A DNA stretch of 64,000 nt from Duganella sp. BJB476. Its GTDB lineage: Bacteria > Pseudomonadota > Gammaproteobacteria > Burkholderiales > Burkholderiaceae_D. The DNA lies in contig NZ_QVIO01000010.1 of assembly GCF_003416895.1 (NCBI RefSeq), forward strand, positions 1 to 64,000, written 5' to 3'. The notes under the pieces are model-generated. The model saw only the letters and a list, made by a program, of their open reading frames with translations, did not search any database and was not told the origin of the DNA. Positions 1-7,320 of the stretch are shown here, piece by piece (positions within the stretch are counted from its first letter, which is position 1; every line of letters starts with the position of its first letter). Both the position numbers and the translations under genes were made by a program.

Positions 1-80
1 ACTTCCTTCCTTGGCATTGCGCCGCGCAGGTCACATCTGTTTGAAAAACACTCCGCTTCCCAGCGGTGTGATGCCATCAT

Positions 81-1313
81 CTAGCAATACGACGCCGAGC
101 TCAATACGTCGCTGAGCGGACGCTTACTCATTTTGCTACGCTCGGCAAGGAACTGCGCACGGTCATACGCACTCGCAACCTTGTCTTTCGGCGCATGCGC
201 CAGCTGGCGGTCAACAACTTCGTGCCGATATCCTAGTCGCTCCTTGATCGTGCTCATTGCCAGGGCTCGGAAGCCGTGCCCCGTCATGCGGCCTTTGTAA
301 CCCATGCGTTCGAGAGCCACCAAAATAGTGTTGTTGCTTATTGGTCGTTTATGATCACGCTGGTTCGGAAAGAGATACTTCCCCCCGCCAGTGATGGCAT
401 GCAATTCACGCAGTAGATCGCATGCCTGGCGTGACAGGCAAACGTGATGGTTGGTGGTATCGGGGTTGACGGTCAGCTTGCCACGCTTCATGCGCTGCCA
501 CGGAATAATCCATTCGCACTTCTCCAGATTAATTTCGCTCCATGGCGTTTCGATCAGTTCACTTGTTCGAACAAAGACCAACAACATCAGGCGCAATGCG
601 ATGCGAGTCGGTTGGAACATACGTGCTTCGTTTCGTTCAAGTGAGCCGAGGAAGGCAGGCAATTCGTCGGCATCGATGGCCGCGAAGTGAGAAGCCCGGC
701 GTGTCTTGAGCACGTCCTTCATGTCGACCACGAGGTTGCGGTCAGTCAGGCCGCATTGGATCGCGTAACTGAATATCTTTGAACAGACGGCCTTCAATCG
801 GTGGGCGATTTCAGCCGCGCCGCGTTCTTCGATTTTACGTAGCGCGATGATGATGTCGCGGTGTTTTAGCTCATCAATGGGCCGGCTGCCGATCTCAGGA
901 AAGATATCGGCCTCAAGCCGCTGGATCATGTTCTTCGCAGTGCGCGCACTCCACGTGGGCACTTTGGTGGCGTACCATTCCCGCGCGATCTTTTCAAAAG
1001 TATTAGCGGCCTGTTCAACTGCGCGGCGCTTGGCGTCGTCGCGGTACTTGGCTGGGTCCACGCCATTGAGCAGCAGCTTCCGAGCTTCCAGGCGCCTCTC
1101 TCGCGCTTCCTGTAGCGTTATTTCTGGATAAGGGCCAAAGCTTAGCCGGTTCTCTTTTCCGTTGAGCTGGCGATACTTCAAGCGCCAGATCCGCGATCCC
1201 GTCGGAGCAACCTCTAGATAAAGCCCACCGCCATCAAAAAGCTTGTATGGCTTTTCCTTGGGCTTCGCATTCTTGACTTGCAATGCAGTCAACGCATCGC
1301 TTTTCTTGGTCAT
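81..1313 (-). CDS. P4-type tyrosine integrase (first copy)
   Basis: Site-specific tyrosine recombinase of the P4/CP4 family that inserts islands at tRNA 3' ends. The N-terminal DUF4102-type arm-binding domain is visible (KPYKLFDGGGLYLEV, then WRLKYR). The catalytic domain has Arg in FVRTSEL, the His-x-x-Arg box in TGHGFRALA, and a Tyr in SAYDRAQF near the C-terminus, so the enzyme looks intact at about 410 residues. I chose the ATG at 1313 because GGGGAGG lies five bases upstream; an in-frame ATG at 1334 has no such site. It is closely similar in design to the integrase at 7321-8583 and points the same way. Its upstream side faces a terminator and a decayed tRNA-Ser end, which implies an older insertion at the same site. 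Only its element's right end is in the window. Confidence 0.95.
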   Translation of the reverse strand: MTKKSDALTALQVKNAKPKEKPYKLFDGGGLYLEVAPTGSRIWRLKYRQLNGKENRLSFGPYPEITLQEARERRLEARKLLLNGVDPAKYRDDAKRRAVEQAANTFEKIAREWYATKVPTWSARTAKNMIQRLEADIFPEIGSRPIDELKHRDIIIALRKIEERGAAEIAHRLKAVCSKIFSYAIQCGLTDRNLVVDMKDVLKTRRASHFAAIDADELPAFLGSLERNEARMFQPTRIALRLMLLVFVRTSELIETPWSEINLEKCEWIIPWQRMKRGKLTVNPDTTNHHVCLSRQACDLLRELHAITGGGKYLFPNQRDHKRPISNNTILVALERMGYKGRMTGHGFRALAMSTIKERLGYRHEVVDRQLAHAPKDKVASAYDRAQFLAERSKMSKRPLSDVLSSASYC

Positions 1314-1364
1314 GGCAGCCTCCCCTATCGGCATAGTCCCGAAAGCGAGTTAGACCAGGATTCG

Positions 1365-1411
1365 GGGGCATGCGTTCCGGGGCAGGGGGCAAAGGGGCAA
1401 GATCTTGCCCC
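1365..1411. repeat. GGGGCA repeat cluster upstream of the first integrase
   Basis: Four direct copies of GGGGCA (1365, 1379, 1386, 1394) are followed by one inverted copy, TGCCCC at 1406. They lie between the integrase start and the terminator at 1456. Repeated short motifs in this place are typical of integrase arm-binding sites. That role is an inference. Confidence 0.45.
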
Positions 1412-1455
1412 CTAATGTGTTGGATGTTACTGGACAGCGGGAGCCGTCAGAATAC

Positions 1456-1493
1456 AAAAAAGCCGCTGTAGCAGGGGCTAAAGCGGCTTTTTT
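1456..1493 (-). terminator. Hairpin terminator beside the tRNA remnant
   Basis: AAAAAAGCCGCT pairs with AGCGGCTTTTTT around a loop that itself contains TAGC/GCTA. The poly-T runs on both sides make it usable in both directions. It has the same position relative to the tRNA fragment at 1536 as the hairpin at 8679 has to the intact tRNA-Ser, so it may be that tRNA's ancestral terminator. Confidence 0.75.
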
Positions 1494-1535
1494 AATACTT
1501 CCTTGGACTTGCTGAGACTGCCCAATTTGAATCCT

Positions 1536-1559
1536 TGGCGGGAGAGGGGAATCCAAACC
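1536..1559 (-). pseudogene. Decayed tRNA-Ser 3' end, probable attachment site
   Basis: Read on the minus strand this ends in CTCTCCCGCCA and carries a damaged T-arm (GGTTTGGATTCCCC in place of GGGTTCGAATCCCC). It lines up with the 3' end of the intact tRNA-Ser (8749-8773), with one gap and a few substitutions. No other part of a tRNA is present. The likely reading is a former attachment site marking the junction between two tandem islands. It is not a functional tRNA. Confidence 0.6.
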
Positions 1560-1610
1560 ATGCCTTGAAACCCTGCATTCATGCGATCATTGAGACCGCA
1601 AAGCAATTAC

Positions 1611-1632
1611 ATGTGTACAAGCATGTGTGCAA
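1611..1632. repeat. Distal copy of tandem ATGTGTGCAA arm-type repeat
   Basis: ATGTGTACAA and ATGTGTGCAA are separated by two bases. The same arrangement occurs at 8616-8637 next to the second integrase, where 19 of 22 positions agree and the orientation is the same. The two copies sit just inside the two presumed ends of one element, as integrase arm sites do. Confidence 0.55.
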
Positions 1633-1799
1633 AAATTTTCCTGCTATATGCCGCGCTATAGGCGACGTCATCGAGAGCGGCAAACGGAAAACCCGCATGC
1701 AAAAAAATTGCTTCTTGTGGACTAAGTACAACGATTCGCCGCATCGGTCGGTCCAAACCAAATGTAGCCACCGATTGCGGCCTTAGTAGAGGACGAGAA

Positions 1800-2195
1800 A
1801 TGAACGGAACTGACAATCTGACATCCATGTTTAAAAACATGATTGAGTCTGTGGAGCGGCTTTGCAAAGTATATACGACCGCCACCTACGGCCCGCCGAA
1901 CGTAGGGTATCTCTGGCAAGGTGTGTTCCTTCCGAACGGGACAATGCTTCGGGCGGCGGGCCAGCGCGACAGCACACAGTATGCCGTTGTTAAATATGGA
2001 GAATTGATCCTTGACGGCGCGCCAGTCTCGTTTCAAGGTTTATGTGATGGGCTGCTAGGCCAGTCACATGATGCCTTACAGAAATTACGAGTACAGCGCC
2101 CGGATGACTGGGAATGGGTTACTGCAATTGACCTGAAACGACAAAAACTGCGCGGACGAGTCTACCGTTCGGACAAACCGCACTTCGAACTCTAA
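1800..2195 (+). CDS. Hypothetical island protein, 131 aa
   Basis: I do not recognise this protein. It begins at an ATG preceded by AGAGGA at a suitable distance. It has no signal peptide or membrane segment and is probably soluble. Charged stretches lie near the end (DLKRQKLRGRVYRSDK), and the middle contains the motif GVFLPNGTMLRAAGQRDSTQ, suggesting a small mixed alpha/beta domain. It lies at the distal end of the inner integrative element, convergent with the lipoprotein gene at 2257 and separated from it by about 60 bases. Base composition is low in GC, like the rest of the island. It may be cargo or a maintenance function. Confidence 0.6.
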   Translation: MNGTDNLTSMFKNMIESVERLCKVYTTATYGPPNVGYLWQGVFLPNGTMLRAAGQRDSTQYAVVKYGELILDGAPVSFQGLCDGLLGQSHDALQKLRVQRPDDWEWVTAIDLKRQKLRGRVYRSDKPHFEL

Positions 2196-2256
2196 AATAA
2201 ATAAATCTGCTAGGGGCGCATGGGCATCCATTCAACAACCCCTAGCACCACAACAA

Positions 2257-2886
2257 TTAAAGCGCTTCCCAACCTTCACTTGTACGTTTCAGCGTGGCCG
2301 TCGCTTCGTCTTCTGATATTTCACGAAGAGCCTGCTTCACCGAAAATACGTCCTTAAATTGCTCACCTTTAGCCCAGTCTGCCAGTTCCCCCACCTTCCG
2401 CTTGAAAGTCACATCTACAACCTCGTGCGATCCGCGCTGCATTGGCCCTTCCCACTTTACTATCGTGACCGGAATCGCCTGCGCGTAACAAAGATCTTTG
2501 TGAAGGCCGATATCCAAGTAGAATTTCTGACCCGCTTCCGTAACCTCATAACTCTTTACTTCGACCTGATTACCTGTATCAACATAATGGTCCGTCTTCT
2601 CACGCACTAGCTTAGCTTCTTTCACCCGCAGCATTCCCACACTAACCAGCGCCTGTAGCTCCTTATCATGAGCGCGCACTTCACCAACAGTCATAGCGGG
2701 TGGAGCGCTAAGCCACAGAGACATTCGCCAAGAATCCTTCCTCGCAACGCAGACATCTAGCTTCTGTCCACGCCCCGTCGTATTTAAAGCCTGTAGAAAG
2801 TTTTCAGCACTGGCATCCAGTTTATTTTTACAACCTGCAAGTGTAGTCAAGATAGCAAACAGCGCGATGAGAGTAGGTTTGTTCAT
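2257..2886 (-). CDS. Putative lipoprotein
   Basis: The chosen start gives MNKPTLIALFAILTTLAGCK, a classic lipoprotein signal with lipobox LAGC, so the mature protein (about 190 residues) should be lipid-anchored in the envelope. A longer frame begins at 2958 but would bury this signal, so I reject it. No clear Shine-Dalgarno site is visible before the ATG. The mature part is hydrophilic with alternating beta-like stretches and contains the isolated cysteines CV and CYAQ. I recognise no domain. It is transcribed away from the XRE gene at 3008. Envelope proteins on islands often act in surface exclusion or toxin protection, but nothing here proves that. Confidence 0.7.
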   Translation of the reverse strand: MNKPTLIALFAILTTLAGCKNKLDASAENFLQALNTTGRGQKLDVCVARKDSWRMSLWLSAPPAMTVGEVRAHDKELQALVSVGMLRVKEAKLVREKTDHYVDTGNQVEVKSYEVTEAGQKFYLDIGLHKDLCYAQAIPVTIVKWEGPMQRGSHEVVDVTFKRKVGELADWAKGEQFKDVFSVKQALREISEDEATATLKRTSEGWEAL

Positions 2887-3007
2887 TTGATGATGAGGGA
2901 AAATGTAGTGAACGCCTCCAGCGCTTATTGATCTGCTCGGAGACGCAAGAACGATCATTGAGGTACATGTACCGTGGATCGTAGGGGATCATATCTGAAA
3001 TGATAGG

Positions 3008-3253
3008 GTGGTGCCAAACCCCTCCCTCCACCGCCAATCACCACAGCTAATCGCCTTCGGTGAGGCTGTACGTCAAGCACGTAAGAGCCAAGGTATTTCC
3101 CAAGAGAAGCTGGCTTTGCTAGCCGAGGTTGATCGCGGCTATCTAGGTAGAGTCGAGCGTGGCGATAATAACGTTGCGTTGCTCACCGCTTTCAAAATCG
3201 CTCAGGCTCTCAATAGTTCAGTTGCGCAACTCATGCTTGACGCGAAACTTTAA
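3008..3253 (+). CDS. XRE-family transcriptional regulator
   Basis: Small DNA-binding protein (81 aa) consisting almost wholly of one helix-turn-helix domain: FGEAVRQARKSQGISQEKLA, then AEVDRGYLGRVERGDNNV and a closing helix. Such single-domain proteins repress promoters on mobile elements or pair with modification genes. The start is GTG, at 3008 or the immediately following GTG at 3011, with only a weak purine run before it. It is divergent from the lipoprotein gene, with about 120 bases between the two starts for a shared control region. Downstream lie 218 AT-rich bases with no gene before the replication protein. Confidence 0.85.
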   Translation: MVPNPSLHRQSPQLIAFGEAVRQARKSQGISQEKLALLAEVDRGYLGRVERGDNNVALLTAFKIAQALNSSVAQLMLDAKL

Positions 3254-3471
3254 ATGGAAAAATCGATCTTTTGAAATCAATTTCAAATTAATTTGGCGAG
3301 TACGAAGAATTTGATTCGAAACAATAAAAAATATTTCACCACAAAAAAGTCGCTACACGCACGATTTTGATAATCACAATAATCCCACTACCGATTATCT
3401 TCAATCTCTTGCAAGGAATTGCAGGTGGGATTCGATTCGTACCTTAATAGGATTAAGTGCCGCCGCGCATC

Positions 3472-4404
3472 TTAGTTCGTCAGAATTAAGTTTCTAATTT
3501 TCTCTTGCGCTTCGCGCCAAATCTGATTTGGCTCAAACCACATCGGCGTGCAAAAACTCCGTAATATCTCTCGATAGAGTTGTCTTCTCTTCCTGTCTGC
3601 GAGGACGCTTAAAGCATTTTGCGCCCCCACACTCTCACATCGTCGAACAAACCTATGCCAAGCTTCGTTATCAGAGTAGGCATATGCGTCAGCAACAGCA
3701 ACAACTGAAAATGTAGATAACGGATTTTTCATTCCCGCCATTTCGACAAGGTTACCGATTTTCCTGATGCGAAACTCTACTCTAGTACAACATCGAAATA
3801 ATCGCTTTGCACGTTGAGGGTGTTCACGATCTCGCCGAATCAACCGCTCAAAAGCTTTATCATAGATAGTTAGTCGCTTCACACTATTTTCTGAACCAAG
3901 CACATACGCGTTTAGTCGTCGCTCGTTTTCTTTCTTCCGTAACCCTATAGTCGCGGCGCTAGCTGAAAAAGTAAGTAGCCTACTAATAGGAGTATTGTGG
4001 AGATCAAATGTGAGATCTGCTCTCGTAACCTTTACGGTGTACCACCACTCCTCTATACGAGGGATACAGGCGGCAAGGATATCTTTAATCACCCTAAATT
4101 GAGCAGAAGGCAGCTTCGCCGGGTTCCACTCTAATCGTAGATAGCCTTTCTTTGAAGATTTCGGGAAAGCTTGAATTAGACACTTTGCGGACTTACCACC
4201 GGGAATTTCGACGACAGCATGCCACGCAGCATAGTAGTGTTCATAAGCGCTTTCGCCGCGAACTGGAACTAGAACATACCCTTGTTGACATAGATGGGAT
4301 AGCGCTTCCGCCGCATCTTGCCATGTACGTCCCTCGTTAGGGACAGAAAACGTCACGCTAAATTTATCGATAAATACCGATGTTCGACCATTATGCAAAG
4401 ACAT
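3472..4404 (-). CDS. Putative replication initiation protein (phage/plasmid Rep-like)
   Basis: A 310-residue protein resembling replication initiators of filamentous phages and small mobile elements. The diagnostic stretch is KVTRADLTFDL near residue 125, followed by a region rich in basic residues (LTIYDKAFERLIRRDREHPQR) and RVEFRIRK, a typical order in the RstA/pII-like and Rep_trans-like families. Such proteins nick a double-strand origin and start rolling-circle replication. A 23-base inverted repeat lies 78 bases upstream at 4482-4566, a plausible origin, and an AlpA-type gene lies beyond it. Together with the integrase they suggest an element that can excise and replicate. The assignment rests on motif style and context. 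I cannot point with certainty to the catalytic tyrosine. Confidence 0.6.
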   Translation of the reverse strand: MSLHNGRTSVFIDKFSVTFSVPNEGRTWQDAAEALSHLCQQGYVLVPVRGESAYEHYYAAWHAVVEIPGGKSAKCLIQAFPKSSKKGYLRLEWNPAKLPSAQFRVIKDILAACIPRIEEWWYTVKVTRADLTFDLHNTPISRLLTFSASAATIGLRKKENERRLNAYVLGSENSVKRLTIYDKAFERLIRRDREHPQRAKRLFRCCTRVEFRIRKIGNLVEMAGMKNPLSTFSVVAVADAYAYSDNEAWHRFVRRCESVGAQNALSVLADRKRRQLYREILRSFCTPMWFEPNQIWREAQEKIRNLILTN

Positions 4405-4481
4405 ATACTCACTACATACTCACTTAACCTTCTTATAGAGATAAGCAGGTATTTCATTCAAAATTAGATTTCCTTTACTCC

Positions 4482-4566
4482 CCTGCGATGTGGTGATTCT
4501 TATCTACAGAAAAACATCGTTATATGTAGTGGTGCTGATTTAGGATAAGTAACGCTACATCGCAGG
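4482..4566. repeat. Long inverted repeat, candidate replication origin
   Basis: The arms at 4482-4504 and 4544-4566 match at 19 of 23 positions, beginning CCTGCGATGT and ending CTTATC. A further CTACA/TGTAG pair lies inside. The spacer is 39 bases. The repeat sits between the Rep-like gene and the AlpA gene, where a double-strand origin or a shared control site would be expected. Confidence 0.5.
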
Positions 4567-4610
4567 ATCATCAAGCAGTCGCGGATCAAACTGACATCCG
4601 CATCCTCAAA

Positions 4611-4787
4611 TTACTTTGCAGCTCGATTATTTACCCAATCTACTATTTCGCTTGCCTTCCAACCTACCGCCCTAACGCCGAGTGAAACACGATCTGGGAA
4701 GCTCCCATCTTGTATTGCCTTATAAATAAATGAGCGAGAAAGCCCGGTCATCTCTAGAACTTCAGGCAAACGCATTATTGATTCCAT
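4611..4787 (-). CDS. AlpA-family excisionase/regulator, 58 aa
   Basis: The 58-residue product starts MESIMRLPEVLEMTGLSRS and contains the MerR-like winged helix typical of AlpA proteins: a first helix ending LSRSFIYKAI, then GSFPDRVSLG and VGWKASEIVDWV. GGAAGA lies seven bases upstream of the ATG. AlpA proteins act as recombination directionality factors and as activators of integrase transcription on P4-like islands. It lies on the same strand as the replication gene, with the inverted repeat between them. The short length is normal for the family. Confidence 0.9.
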   Translation of the reverse strand: MESIMRLPEVLEMTGLSRSFIYKAIQDGSFPDRVSLGVRAVGWKASEIVDWVNNRAAK

Positions 4788-5100
4788 AAATCATCTTCCG
4801 TTAATGTCCGCCGCTGTCCAATAAGCGGTGTAGCGAATCATATGCGCCTCATTTGTGCGAAGTCAAACATTTGGAATATTTTCGATATTTAGGCGTTTTT
4901 TTGAAATTAATTGCAAACTGTTGAAGCAGGCCGGTTGCGCCGAGGTACCCGGCGACCGACGCCACGAGCCATGATTTCCACGGGGAAATTCTCACCAAAT
5001 ATTGCACATCAGAAAATCCCCCTGTTGATTTACCAATATGCGATCATGTGACTTTGGGTCTCATTACGTCATCTCTTCATAGTAGAAAGTCGAAGTAAGC
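4788..5100. other. Intergenic region upstream of the three-gene operon
   Basis: These 313 bases hold no gene. They are AT-rich except for a GC-rich hairpin at 4932-4958 (CGGT and CGCCG pairing with CGGCG and ACCG around AGGTACC). A weak candidate promoter for the operon is TTGGGT at 5054 with TCATAG at 5077, 17 bases apart. The region separates the AlpA start from the divergent operon and so probably carries both control regions. Confidence 0.4.
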
Positions 5101-6201
5101 ATGGGTCATTCGCATGTCGCTGCCACGCAGCCAACTCCTCCCCAACCGGTTCCAGTAGAAGCTCTCGTTGCCGCGTTAAAAGCACGGACCATGTTCACCG
5201 TACTGCGTGACGCACTCAAAGTTGAAAAGCTACCGCTCGGTCAGGGCTGGGGCGACGTGATCGCCAACGCGACAGAGAGCACAACACAGGGAGAGCGCTA
5301 CCGGAAGTTTTTGAGGGCATATTTCGCTGAATCCACCATTACCGGTGAGCGATACGTTCAGCTTTTCGACGTGGCTGACGATGATGCAAAACAGATCGCC
5401 GCTCAAATCCAAGGGGCTACAGCAAATAGCCCGACCTTTGGTTCGACGTACCCGCTTCCAATTCCTCAAGACCTACTGGCTAGCGCCTCCAGTGAACCGG
5501 AACTGTGCGAGGTGCGCCTACATGATAGCGGTGACTTTTCTCTTATCTTTTGCTCTGCAAGATGGCATGATGACAAAAACGCCTATGAGGCGAAAGAACT
5601 GCCGAAACACGTTCTGGATACCTACAATGGCATTGACAAGTTGGTGACATATCGCAAGGTCTACTATCAAGCCTATGATGTAGTAACGCTGAGGGTGAAC
5701 CTTGGACGGATTGAAGTTTGCATTGAGGCTCCGACTAAAGCAAAGAAGGCCGAAATTGAAGGACTGCCACTAAAGGTACTCTCGGCCTGCGCGCTTCACA
5801 TAGCGAAATTCAAAGGGATGGGAGCAAAGCCGCCCGAGAACCTCTTCCCGGCTATAGCTGGGATGTACTACCACGGTACTGAAGGTAAGGTTATGGGCCT
5901 TGCCTTCAGAACGATGACTGGCTCCATCAAAAAGGAGCGCATGACCCCAGATAACGTTGACCTACGGAACGAAAAATTTCACCATGCGGGCATGAATGCG
6001 TTGGGTCAAAAAATCAGTCCGTACGAGTTAACTCTAGACTACGAAATGACAACGCCCAGTACAATTGCCACGCTAAAATTGGCGGCTTTGATTCGTGAGT
6101 TGTCATCGGCGACGCCAACTCTTCATGGATGTTATGTTACGTCTACTTCCTTTTCCGCGTTTGAACATACTTTGAATCGCCTAGTTACCTATATCTACTA
6201 A
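5101..6201 (+). CDS. Unknown protein, first gene of candidate defence operon
   Basis: A 366-residue protein I cannot assign to a family. It begins with a short proline-rich stretch (TQPTPPQPVPVEAL) and then looks like a folded soluble protein with no signal peptide or membrane helix. Mid-protein segments alternate beta-like strands (DVVTLRVNLGRIEVCIEAP) with helices, and the C-terminal part ends TLNRLVTYIY. The ATG at 5101 is preceded by the same TAAGC that precedes the next two genes, a poor ribosome site. The stop is two bases before the next ATG, so the three genes are surely co-transcribed and probably translationally coupled. By position it could be the recognition or regulatory part of a system whose nuclease is the third gene. 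That is inference. Confidence 0.7.
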   Translation: MGHSHVAATQPTPPQPVPVEALVAALKARTMFTVLRDALKVEKLPLGQGWGDVIANATESTTQGERYRKFLRAYFAESTITGERYVQLFDVADDDAKQIAAQIQGATANSPTFGSTYPLPIPQDLLASASSEPELCEVRLHDSGDFSLIFCSARWHDDKNAYEAKELPKHVLDTYNGIDKLVTYRKVYYQAYDVVTLRVNLGRIEVCIEAPTKAKKAEIEGLPLKVLSACALHIAKFKGMGAKPPENLFPAIAGMYYHGTEGKVMGLAFRTMTGSIKKERMTPDNVDLRNEKFHHAGMNALGQKISPYELTLDYEMTTPSTIATLKLAALIRELSSATPTLHGCYVTSTSFSAFEHTLNRLVTYIY

Positions 6202-6203
6202 GC

Positions 6204-6620
6204 ATGAATGCCCCGCAAAATAAGAGTGCAGCCCACTCTATCATCGGAGAGCTTTGGGCCGGAAGGCCTGAAGCCGATGCGGGGCATGTCATCGTCGATT
6301 TTCTTGCTGCACATACTGATGCGGTCCACATATCCTTTGCACAATTTTTTGAGATCGCTCGGCAGGCCGAAATCAAAGATCAAAACGTTGTTCTCAACAT
6401 AATCACTTACCTGACAGGTACAGACCTGCAATTGTTGAAAACTGGGTTTGAGTACATTGAAGAAGAGATCGTTAAGCCTCTCGATATTGAGCAGGTGCGC
6501 GCCGCAAGGTATAACAAGATCAATCCCATTACAGGCGATGAAGACGACGAAATAGGTAGCAAAATTTTCATGTACTTTATTCCTTCCGATCTCGCGAAGA
6601 CGGCGTTGGTGGCGGAGTAA
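6204..6620 (+). CDS. Unknown small protein, second gene of candidate defence operon
   Basis: A 138-residue acidic, soluble protein without a recognised domain. Several helices are predicted by eye (FFEIARQAEIKDQNVVLNII; GFEYIEEEIVKPLDIEQVRA), and an acidic turn GDEDDEIGSK lies near the end. It may be a winged-helix-like adaptor because short helices precede a beta-like C-terminus. It starts two bases after the stop of the first gene and ends two bases before the start of the third, with TAAGCATG at both junctions. This strongly suggests that the three products are made in fixed proportion and work together, perhaps as a complex. Confidence 0.7.
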   Translation: MNAPQNKSAAHSIIGELWAGRPEADAGHVIVDFLAAHTDAVHISFAQFFEIARQAEIKDQNVVLNIITYLTGTDLQLLKTGFEYIEEEIVKPLDIEQVRAARYNKINPITGDEDDEIGSKIFMYFIPSDLAKTALVAE

Positions 6621-6622
6621 GC

Positions 6623-7300
6623 ATGAAAGATTTTTCTATCGACCAAATCGAAGCACTAATTGCAGGCAACCCGAACACCCGAAATTTCCTTCGGAAAGAA
6701 TTGGTTACGACCTACGACGAATTCGTAGACGTGCTCTATGACGAAATGGATATAGTCATTTCAACGCTTGAGGAAAACCCTCAGCATTACTACGACGACA
6801 ACGAAGACAAGATAACGCATTCAATCGTTTCAATGCTTAAGATGCGTAATTACAGCGCCACACAAGGCACGACAAACGGCGGGAACGTAGACATTACAGT
6901 AAAGTGCAACAACCCCCTATGGAGCTGGATAGGGGAAGCCAAAATCTACAAGACCTTAGACAATCTGCAAGAAGGATTCTTGCAGCTCACCACACGCTAT
7001 CGCAACGCTAGCCCGACATTCGCGAGTCGCGGGATGCTCGCATACACAAAGCGGTCAGATGCAGCCACGCACTTAAAAGAGTGGGATGAACATGTCGCCG
7101 CACAAAAACTGCCTGAATTCACTAGAACCGATTGTACCAAGCGCCCCGGAATGGCATTTCTAACTACCCACAAGGACAACGCAAGCGGGCAGCCAGTTAA
7201 AATTCGGCACAATGTAATTGCGCTATATCATTTACCAGAAGATAAGAGTGGTCGGACCGCCGCGAAGTACAAAAAGAGGCGAGGCGAGGCGGCTGACTAA
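6623..7300 (+). CDS. PD-(D/E)XK nuclease-like protein, third gene of candidate defence operon
   Basis: A 225-residue protein with the layout of a restriction-endonuclease fold. An N-terminal helical region leads to a helix carrying an acidic residue (NEDKITHSIVSMLK, about residues 60-73). A glycine-rich turn follows, then Asp90 in GGNVDITV and Glu105/Lys107 in WIGEAKIYK. Gln121 sits in the next helix (GFLQLTTRY). This D-(14)-E-x-K order is the signature of metal-dependent DNA cleavage in this superfamily. The C-terminus is basic (AAKYKKRR) and may bind nucleic acid. It is the last gene of the coupled operon and is convergent with the second integrase. A nuclease in an island cargo slot suggests anti-phage or anti-plasmid activity. 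No methylase is present, so a classical restriction-modification pair is unlikely. Confidence 0.75.
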   Translation: MKDFSIDQIEALIAGNPNTRNFLRKELVTTYDEFVDVLYDEMDIVISTLEENPQHYYDDNEDKITHSIVSMLKMRNYSATQGTTNGGNVDITVKCNNPLWSWIGEAKIYKTLDNLQEGFLQLTTRYRNASPTFASRGMLAYTKRSDAATHLKEWDEHVAAQKLPEFTRTDCTKRPGMAFLTTHKDNASGQPVKIRHNVIALYHLPEDKSGRTAAKYKKRRGEAAD

Positions 7301-7320
7301 CACGTAGCGCAGCTCTGAGT

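Noticed and set aside
1535..1786. 83-aa frame beginning in the tRNA remnant
   Set aside because: No ribosome site or protein-like pattern. The region is better explained by attachment and arm sites.
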